Assembly (NCBI GenBank): GCA_023423495.1
Contig: JAFAFM010000235.1
Span: 1 to 6,766, forward strand
From: Armatimonadota bacterium
GTDB taxonomy: Bacteria > Armatimonadota > Fimbriimonadia > Fimbriimonadales > Fimbriimonadaceae
Length of the DNA stretch: 6,766 nt
Direction: 5' to 3'
Positions 6,469 to 6,766 of the stretch are shown here, piece by piece. Each line of letters opens with the position of its first letter. Position 1 is the stretch's first letter. The notes below the pieces were generated by a model. It had not been told where the DNA came from, searched no databases, and saw only the letters and a program-made list of their open reading frames with translations. A program made the position numbers and the translations under genes.

Positions 6469-6766
6469 ATGACGACCTTTGCTTACACCGCGCTTGAACC
6501 TTCCGGCAAACGGAAGAGCGGGTTCATCGATGCCGTTTCCAAAGAGGCGGCGATCGCGGTCGTCAGTTCCGATGGCAAGTTTGTCCTTGAGATTAAGGAG
6601 AGCAGCGGAAGCGGCCAAAAGAGCGCAGTTTCACTGGGACAGAGCAAGAAGGTTAGCCGAGGTGATATCGCCCTCTTCACACGGCGAATGGCGGACCTCG
6701 CCGCGGCCGGTCTTCCCCTCGATCGCGTGTTGCAGGTTGTTGCCGAGCAATCGGAGAGCGAAACCC
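6469..6766 (+). CDS. pilC: PilC/GspF inner-membrane platform protein, N-terminal part only
   Basis: This is the polytopic inner-membrane protein that couples the assembly ATPase to pilus or pseudopilus growth. Only 99 codons are inside the window and the frame is still open at the right edge. The start MTTFAYTALEPSGKRKSGFIDA matches the conserved beginning of this family (aromatic-Y-x-A, then a G-rich turn and KxGxIxA). KVSRGDIALFTRRMADL followed by AAAGLPLDRVLQVVAEQ (about residues 61-94) is the hallmark first helical segment of the T2SSF domain. The transmembrane helices lie beyond the edge. It follows pilB by 16 bases, so the two are almost surely co-transcribed. No strong Shine-Dalgarno is seen, only a weak GAGA about nine bases ahead. 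The family call is firm; pilus versus secretion is open. Confidence 0.92.
   Translation, partial: MTTFAYTALEPSGKRKSGFIDAVSKEAAIAVVSSDGKFVLEIKESSGSGQKSAVSLGQSKKVSRGDIALFTRRMADLAAAGLPLDRVLQVVAEQSESET

Overview
The window reads as an ordinary stretch of a bacterial chromosome. It is gene-dense and moderately GC-rich by eye, with short intergenic gaps and no mobile elements, tRNA, rRNA or CRISPR. Six protein-coding genes are present, and two of them run off the ends. Several starts lack a convincing Shine-Dalgarno site, and at least one gene (the dipeptidase) looks leaderless. A type IV pilus / type II secretion gene pair and a periplasmic-type signal peptide point to an envelope-bearing, pilus- or secretion-competent bacterium. 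No marker gene fixes the phylum. My impression of an Armatimonadota-like (Fimbriimonas-type) genome is a guess, not a demonstrated result.

Layout: (1) 1-943, minus strand: most of a galactokinase (galK) with a GTG start. Its C-terminus lies beyond the left edge. (2) 944-1110: divergent intergenic region with candidate back-to-back -10 boxes and three adjacent inverted repeats, which could be a structured leader or operator region. (3) 1111-2508, plus: PepV-type M20 metallo-dipeptidase with all metal ligands. (4) 2540-3091, plus: glutathione-peroxidase-family thiol peroxidase with a signal peptide, 31 bases after pepV and probably co-transcribed with it. (5) 3150-4769, plus: one polypeptide joining a class I SAM methyltransferase to a family 2 glycosyltransferase. 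A hairpin that would cover its ribosome binding site precedes it. (6) 4854-6452, plus: PilB/GspE-type assembly ATPase. (7) 6469 to the right edge, plus: the start of the PilC/GspF inner-membrane platform protein.

Functionally, the last two genes are the motor and platform of a type IV pilus or type II secretion machine. The methyltransferase-glycosyltransferase fusion next to them could decorate a surface glycan or glycoprotein, but only its position suggests a link. The dipeptidase and peroxidase are housekeeping or stress functions. Galactokinase belongs to the Leloir pathway and is transcribed away from the rest.

I did not find a clearly novel multi-gene system. The items most worth a second look are the structured galK-pepV intergenic region, the bifunctional methyltransferase-glycosyltransferase with its SD-masking hairpin, and the leaderless-type promoter of pepV.
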